A stretch of DNA of 64,000 bases, from assembly GCA_950106755.1 (NCBI GenBank), contig OX467084.1:27593213-27657212 (forward strand), written 5' to 3'. The first letter of the stretch is position 1. Each line of letters begins with the position of its first letter. This document shows positions 57,841 through 64,000 of this stretch, piece by piece. Source of the stretch: Climacium dendroides. Lineage: Eukaryota; Streptophyta; Bryopsida; Hypnales; Climaciaceae. Made by a program: the position numbers and the translations under genes. The notes under the pieces were generated by a model. The model was not told where the DNA came from and did not search any database. It saw only the letters and a list, made by a program, of their open reading frames with translations.

Positions 57841-57868
57841 GGGGCGGTGGGACATGGGGCATTGGGGG
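57841..57868 (+). other. G-quadruplex motif
   Basis: Runs of 4, 3, 4 and 5 G separated by loops of 4 bases. Confidence 0.65.
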
Positions 57869-58317
57869 TTAGCATGACACGTGGGTTAGGGTGGTTTTCA
57901 TTAAGGAGCGGAAACGGTACTCGACTTCTCGTCAGGTCACTTGAAGGAGCTCGTTCTGACTGACTGAACGTTCTTCCACCATCAAAAGGGAGAAATGACA
58001 TGATCAGTTAAGACTACGGTGGGAAGCTCATGAAGGAGCGTCCAGGTTCTCACCACCGACCCGGATTTTCAGGAGGTTGGCACAGCTCAATTCATGCCTC
58101 AGTAAATTTCCCTTGAAAGATGCCGGCAGAAGCTGCACCCAATTCATGTTTTCTGGGCTTCGTAGTGATGAGTGATGTGATGGTGAATTCTTTCAACCCC
58201 TAAATTCCCCAAGGCCTCTTTTCCATCAAAAAAGACACTCAAAACTATTGCTTCTATTAGTTCTGTAGCAAAGAGCGAAAAAAAATTTTAATGTTTTGTT
58301 TTCTTCATATCTAACCA

Positions 58318-58800
58318 TAGGATCTTGTACTATATTAGTATAAGAATGTGTGGAAGTGATTTCAAAAACTTTGACCCTATAGTTTGCAAGATATTTGCAT
58401 TTAAAAAGAAAAAAAAACAAGTTTTTTGGCACCTTGTTCAACTCCATTTTTTGGCTTTGAACCTTCATAAACTTAAAAGTTTTTGCTCTATTGATTTTGA
58501 ATTTCTAATTTTATTTGATTTAAAGAATTAAGTTCAAAGTCTAGGAAAAAATTCAAAAAATGCACACATAGTTTTTACTCATTAAAAAATTGTTAAGTAG
58601 ATGTAGGTTCAAGATTGAAGGAAACTCTAAATTGTTGATAGCTCTAAGATGAAATTGAAATATACTAATCTCAATGGCAAGATTGTTCTAGGAAGAGATC
58701 TTAACCTTGTGAAACTTTTTTTTTTTTTAATTGTGAAAATTGAGGTCAGAAATGAATCGTACAAATTATTTTTCCAAAAAGATGCTTTGATTGCCCCTAA
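58318..58800. repeat. Dispersed repeat A, copy 2 (unoccupied site)
   Basis: Matches the flanks of 27520-28930 but lacks both insertions. The junction at 58336-58337 is a single TA where copy 1 carries the 158-bp MITE. Confidence 0.7.
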
Positions 58801-61254
58801 AACAAGATTGTCCATAATTTTCACATGACAAATCCAAATGGAATAAATCAAAGCTTCCCATGTACATAAAATATAATCTATACAATACAAATTTTTAAAA
58901 TCTTTTACTTTAAGTTTCTTTGAAGGTTTTTTCTACCCATTGAAGAAAATTTGGGCTTTTTGTTCCATAACTTTCACTCCTAGTCTCTAATTGAAATAAA
59001 AATTATATTTTTGGAAAGCTAGTGTATTTTTCTAGCTTCATAAAAAATTCAGAAATTCATGACAAATATCAAAACCATGGGAACTTCTCCAAAATCCATT
59101 TTGTCCCCTAAGGGCACAATGGAACTTTAGGGATTAAGTTTAGAATTGGGGGTGCTCTAAAATTGTATCCACCTTGAAATGTTCATTGTAGGTACATGAA
59201 AACTTCAAATACATATCAATGTCTTAAAGGACATTTCTAAAATGGTGGCAATTTTAGCACATAACAGCTTACAAAATGTATTATAAAATCAGTAGAGGAT
59301 CAACTTGGGACTTTTTGTAAATCTAAAAAGACATTTACATTGTCAGTTTTGTGATTAATTTTCAACCAATGTTTCTCATTCAAAACATCATGAGTATCAT
59401 AACTCTATCTAATATGACCAATTTCTTCACACCCTATGTTAAACCTAAAAGAATAGAGCCTATAATTACCATGGTTGTCATACTGGACAAGTTACTATTC
59501 ATTTCTTGTCATGTAGGATGAGTTACTATTCATCAAATGTACTCCAATATGACAACCATGTTTTTTCATTTCTTTTTTGAAGAATTAAACATATGTCTTC
59601 AATAAGTCATAAATATTTCAAGCAATATTGTCAAAACTTGAAATTATAGAGAATCCTTCAATAGAGTGTGAACAAAATTCATATCAATTACAAAATGTGC
59701 TTAAAAAATCTGAATTTTTTCCTATAGGTTAACATTATAGTGCAGAACATTATGGTATATAACAATTTATGTTGTCATTCTAAAATTACAAAATCAATAC
59801 TCCATGGTTACAAGTCCAAAGTTCAAATTGCAATAAAATATTGGATTTCAGAAAATTTTCAAATTTTAGTAAAATAAACTTAATAAGTTTCATTTCACTA
59901 GTTGGTCTCAAATTCAAAAAGATCACTATCATGACTAAAATTCAAATTATGAGGATAGGCAAAAGTTGCTAAAATACACTAAATGGTAATCTATAGATTT
60001 GTCATTTCTTCTAAAGGAAAGTCAACAAATACCACTAAGAGGGAAAATCTAACACCAATTATTGAAAATGAGTTCAAACAGATTCTCCGACAAACAATGG
60101 ATGAAAAAAATATTTTTTTCCATTCTGTTTCCATCCTAGAAGCCTCCCTTAAATCTTTCAAAGGACACAAACTTCTTCTCAAGCATTTCAAGGTTAAGAC
60201 AAACTCAAATTTTGGGTAAGGTTGTACTCAAATTTCCTTTATTCCTAATGATCCAAGGGGGTGTACTTTCAAAATGGGCTAAAACTACAAAGAACTTGAG
60301 CAATTTTTTTGCTCATTTTTTCTTGAGATTAGATAGAATATAACAATAGGATCTTGAATTTCATATTGGAAGAAATCACCTCAAAAAGATTTAGACCATT
60401 TGACCACACACTTTAGGAGATATTTAAATTTGAAGTTTTATTTGAATCAATGGAAATATAGGGTAACATGCTTTGAAGGAGCATATCTTTATGAGAATAT
60501 TTTGAAATGATGACTTTTGTTTTCCATGAAAGAACTGAAAATATACATGTAGAATTTTCCAACATTTAGAGCATTTTTCAATACATGGTGGAGCTTGCAA
60601 TGCACGGTAGTCACTGAAATGAAAGTAGTGTTTGTACAAAAATAATAATGGGACACTTGTCTTCTCTTTCAACTCCTTAGATCTGCCTTTTTTGAGACGG
60701 ATCTGACTTTCTTGAAATGGATAAGAATCACATTGGTCAAATGACTTTTTAGTCCATGCCCAAAATGAACCCCAGAAAAGGAGTTGTAAGCTATACTACA
60801 CCACTTAACTTTGAAAATTCCAAGGGTGAAGTTTAACTTGGAATTTGATGAAACTACCACCATTGGATTTATAACTTAGTCTACTTTTTAGAAATAATTT
60901 CCATTCTTAAAAAACTCAAAATTTCATAGTAATAAACTCAAAAAAGAGGGGCAATAACCACAAAATGGTCGCTTGAGTCATTAGGGGTTAAATTAAACAT
61001 ATACATTTTTGTCCCTTTAAGAGTTCTTTCCTAATGTACATTTGTTTTTTAAAATGTATTCTATTGATACATGAGGGCAAAACATTGTGCAACAACAAGA
61101 ATCAGGATAACTATATCTACCTTATATGTAGCTTTTATCAAACAAAACCCTACTCATCTCCTTCCATTCAGTCCAGTGCCAACAAAACTATGGTTGACTT
61201 TTGCTATTAAATGATGTTAGGACTTCATTAGGTTGGTTAGTGGCCAAAACCAAT
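58801..61254. other. AT-rich intergenic DNA
   Basis: No gene recognised. A short duplication (AGTTACTATTCAT with ATGACAACCATG/CATGGTTGTCAT on both sides) lies at 59470-59560 and forms an inverted pair. Confidence 0.5.
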
Positions 61255-61545
61255 GCCTTGGATGATGGTGATGGAGTTATTAGTGACTACTTTATGAACT
61301 TCTACCTTTTTAGTGTAAATTCATTATAAGAACTACTGTTTTTAATCCTTTATATTATGGCCATATAAGAAAATATTGTGATTGCATTAGGTGGTAAGAT
61401 GATCATTATGGTTACAATTTTGGGTGGTTTGGGGATAGTCTAGTGGTTGTTTAGGACTAAATTAGCAATACACTTCAAAAATTCATAACAAATTTATCCT
61501 TTATCAAAAAAATTAAAAATTTCGGCTACTCTTTCCATTTTTCAT
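61255..61545. repeat. Repeat C, copy 1 (with copy 2 at 62255-62530)
   Basis: Shared ordered text with the block 1 kb downstream: GTGAC.., ATGAACTTCTA, TTTTAGTGTRAA, AAATATTGTGACTGCATTAGGT, GTAAGATGA.CATT, ATTTTG.GTGGTT, GGG.TAGTC, and CACTTCAAAAATTC.TA.CAAA. The pair probably arose by tandem duplication with repeat B between. Confidence 0.75.
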
Positions 61546-61699
61546 GTTTGTCTTTATGTGGAAATTTTTAAATTTTTTTCAAAAATGTCAACAAGACAAA
61601 CCAACCATTATGGCTATGATAGATAAAGTAGACATTATGGCTAGTTTACTTTACCTTTGGCCAATTAATCTTCAATAAGGTTGAGGCACTAGTTTTCAA

Positions 61700-61980
61700 C
61701 CACTCCCACTACCCAACCTATAGTGTGCACTATTTCCAACCTTAGATTGGAATTCAAGCTTGGAATGGTTTTGTTTTGTCATTTTCAAGGTTGGGACTAA
61801 TATGGTTATGATGCATGTCCAAAAATAGTGAGCAAGAAAGTAGGAAGTAGTGAATAGAAAAATAGTTCTTGAATGATCAAAACTAGAAGACTCTAAACAT
61901 TGGGTTTATTTTTTGGCTCCCAAAACTCATAGTAATTTCAATTTCAAGAATAAAGTTTCAAAAAATAACAATCTTCATAT
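61700..61980. repeat. Dispersed repeat B, copy 3
   Basis: Ordered match to 31680-31990, beginning GTGCACTATTTCCAACCTTAG and ending with CATAGTAATTTCAATTTCAAGAATAAA. Confidence 0.7.
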
Positions 61981-62254
61981 TTCCTATCTTCCTACATGGG
62001 AGAAATTTCCATCACCTCATAATCCTCACCATCTACTCTATAATCACTTAAATGATCAGCTACGGGCGCCTCAATCTTATTTCAACCTTGTTGATTCTAT
62101 CATTCAAAACGTTTTGGATCTAGTTTGAGATGACCCTATGGTGGTGGTAAGATAAAATAGCCCATTGCAGTCAAATGACTCATTGTGGTCACCTAGGAAA
62201 CCCCATTGTGCAGGTTTTTTAGTATGTGAGATGTGGGCCACAATGCATGTCTTA

Positions 62255-62530
62255 CATGACAGTAATGGAGTGAACAGTGACCTCATTAGGAACTTCTAAA
62301 CTTTTGGTGTGAAGTTCATTGTAAAAATTGACTTTTTAGGCCTTCCATGATATGAAATATTGTGACTGCATTAGGTAGTAAGATGAGCATTGTGGATTCA
62401 GATTTTGTTGGTTATGGGGTAGTCTGCAGACTCTTTTGGGTCATGATGCACTGAACACTTCAAAAATTCCTAGCAAACTCATACTTTGTTGTCAAAAAAT
62501 ATATATATATTTTCAATTGCACTTGCTGTT
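62255..62530. repeat. Repeat C, copy 2
   Basis: See the description of copy 1; it is followed directly by a TATATA run and the GC-rich scrap. Confidence 0.75.
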
Positions 62531-62574
62531 TCTCACACTTGTACCAATGTGGGGAAAAAATTGAAAAATTTCAG

Positions 62575-62828
62575 CAGCAAGATGATGTCAAACTCCGGTC
62601 CGCCAGAGCGTCCAGTGCGAGTTTCTCACACAACACTAGCATTGTGTTCCCATGTTCTAGATCAAGAGACAGAAGCATCAATGAATGCACACTGATCCAG
62701 ATGGCCGCTTGGGCCCAACTGAAGGCTCTGTTTGCCAGGTCAAAGAAATGGCCCAAAGAGGAAAGCGCTGGAGTGGCTGCAAGTCAGTCGATGGCTCTCA
62801 CCCAGCCCACACTGACTGCCCCAAAGTG
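62575..62828 (+). pseudogene. GC-rich exon-like scrap, unrecognised
   Basis: About 250 bases at over 50% GC sit abruptly within AT-rich repeat. The frame from 62539 stays open to 62829 and reads CTLIQMAAWAQLKALFARSK then KWPKEESAG, which looks like ordinary protein text. No family is recognised. The likely origin is an exon captured by a transposon or a gene relic; chance is also possible. Confidence 0.3.
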
Positions 62829-63756
62829 ACTTTTGATATCTAGGGTTCAAAAACATCATTGCTTTTGAAACTCTATAGGTCTAGATATCTTCAAGTTATA
62901 CAAATCTCAACCGTACAATCTTGTAGTGTATATGTTTTAGATGATATGTACAAAATTTGAAGTCATTTGGCCATACAGATTGCAAGATCATAATGTTTTA
63001 GTGTCAAAAATAAATGCTGAAATTTTCCCAAAAACACATTTGGAGGTGAAATTTGTTTTCTAAACCTACTCAAATGAAAAAATTTTACACTACAAAACGA
63101 TTCAAAACTAGTATACAAACACATTGGTGATTTTTTTTTCATTCAATTGACTCATTGTGTCTAAAAAACAGCTTTGAAATGTAAAAAAAAAACAAGGAAA
63201 ATTGCAAAAAACACATCTAAGGCTGAACCTACTACTACTAGAATGCTTCTCACTCACTCATTACTTCTTGGATTGACGTGAGATTTTTGTCTCACAAACT
63301 TGACTAGTATGTGCAACTTTTTCAAATTTTTTTTTATTGAAAATGGACTTTGTATGAAGAAGAAATAGGCCGCCGAAGTTCACTCTACTCCCCAAATGCC
63401 ATGATGTTGAACTTTGAATTACTCCCAAACATTCAAAACAACTTGGATTGACATGCAAATGTTACCACAATAACTAGACTTCAAGGGGAACAAAATCCAT
63501 ATTTTTTTTATTGAAAAATGAAGGTTTTATGAAAGAGATCCAAGCCCCCAAAGTTGTAGCCCTAAATGTAGTTTGGTGAACTCAAATTGAAGCTGTGAAC
63601 TACGATTGGCCCCCCAAAACTCAATACATCTTGGATTGATCTAAAACATTTGCTACACAAACTAGAAGGGAGAACACAACTTTTCCAACAAGTTTTATTG
63701 AATCTGGACCTTGGATGCAAAAGTTACAACACTTTGAATTGGACTTCAAATTGTAT
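62829..63756. other. AT-rich intergenic DNA
   Basis: Contains a loosely repeated motif TTGGATTGA..TGA.AT/ACTAG near 63270, 63440 and 63630 with a period of about 170-190 bases. No gene recognised. Confidence 0.45.
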
Positions 63757-63790
63757 GAGGACACTTTCTGTCCTCTTTGTCATTTTGGGG
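63757..63790 (-). mobile_element. piggyBac-type terminus, second element
   Basis: Reading outward it has the palindrome GAGGACA/CTTTC/TGTCCTC (63757-63775), then TTTGTCATTTTGGGG, then TTAA (63791-63794). The arrangement and much of the sequence match the right end of the complete piggyBac at 49687-49724. The body should lie to the left, but no opposite TTAACCCC end with a palindrome was found, so it is a remnant or solo end. Confidence 0.6.
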
Positions 63791-64000
63791 TTAAGGTGGG
63801 GAGAATGATGCGAACAAACAAGTCGGCCACTCCTCACTAAGAAACCTTTTCCACGGAGAGTCAATTCTCCACTACATTCAAAAACTAGGACACATATTGG
63901 CTTGGCTTTTCGGAAACAAATGGGAATCCAGTGCAAAACATGAGCTAACTTAGAGCATACCCACCCATCCTGCAAAAAATGTGGTTGGTAAAATGCCAGG

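Larger units (their letters stand above)
52067..58130. other. Low-copy island without a recognisable gene
   Basis: From about 52450 to 58130 the DNA is of moderate GC content, repeat-poor and CpG-containing, like the islands around the two genes. Six-frame reading gave no conserved protein. The longest frames (56902-57282 and 57428-57727, - strand) have no motif and are overlapped by others. It could be distant regulatory DNA, a non-coding transcript or an old gene. A (CTAT)n microsatellite lies at about 57337-57363. Confidence 0.4.

Noticed and set aside
60976..60991. GGGGTTAA as another piggyBac end
   Set aside because: The subterminal GAGGACA/TGTCCTC palindrome is missing; GGGGTTAA alone occurs by chance (also near 20000 and 11256).

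Overview
The window looks like nuclear DNA of a land plant. The evidence is an intact AT-hook motif nuclear-localized (AHL) gene, a family with this AT-hook/PPC layout in land plants; a spliced gene with ordinary GT-AG introns; and a plant-style set of elements (Mutator-like, hAT-like, Stowaway-like and L1-type remnants). A nearly full-length piggyBac element is also present. Only one complete gene is recognised by family in 64 kb, and most of the rest is AT-rich decayed repeat, which suggests a large, gene-poor genome. The species cannot be fixed from this sequence; a non-flowering plant is possible but is only inference.

Layout. 1-10.5 kb: AT-rich repeat with a decayed RING-like coding fragment (2.9-3.5 kb) and a large foldback element (3.77-5.88 kb) whose left arm alone was split by a hAT-like MITE. 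10.5-12.3 kb: a small terminal-inverted-repeat element, then a non-autonomous Mutator-like element (10867-12257) with long inverted termini and a perfect 9-bp target duplication. 12.3-16.5 kb: a GC-richer island with a five-exon gene of unknown function (13693-15972, + strand); its last exon contains an 18/21 match to the complement of plant miR166. 16.5-25.5 kb: minisatellites, a degenerate tandem array and an L1-type LINE remnant (23.5-25.5 kb) with a near-perfect 29-bp hairpin. 25.5-32 kb: dispersed repeats, including a 158-bp TA-flanked MITE whose unoccupied counterpart lies at 58.3 kb, and a Stowaway-like element.

32-38.5 kb: a low-copy island around the intronless AHL gene (35322-36179, - strand). 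38.5-44.4 kb: AT-rich repeat, including a second hAT-like MITE copy with an 8-bp duplication. 44382-49720: a piggyBac element with TTAA on both sides, 10-bp perfect inverted termini and subterminal palindromes. Its transposase, on the - strand, is broken by frameshifts and stops, and two of the three expected catalytic aspartates are replaced. 49.7-52.5 kb: AT-rich repeat with a G-quadruplex motif and a 129-bp tandem array. 52.5-58.1 kb: a low-copy island without a recognisable gene, with a 210-bp tandem duplication. 58.1-64 kb: dispersed repeats, a GC-rich exon-like scrap and a second piggyBac-type terminus at 63.76 kb.

The genes do not form a pathway. The AHL protein is a predicted chromatin-associated transcription regulator. 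The five-exon gene is unassigned and may be under small-RNA control. The remainder records several waves of DNA transposons nested in one another.
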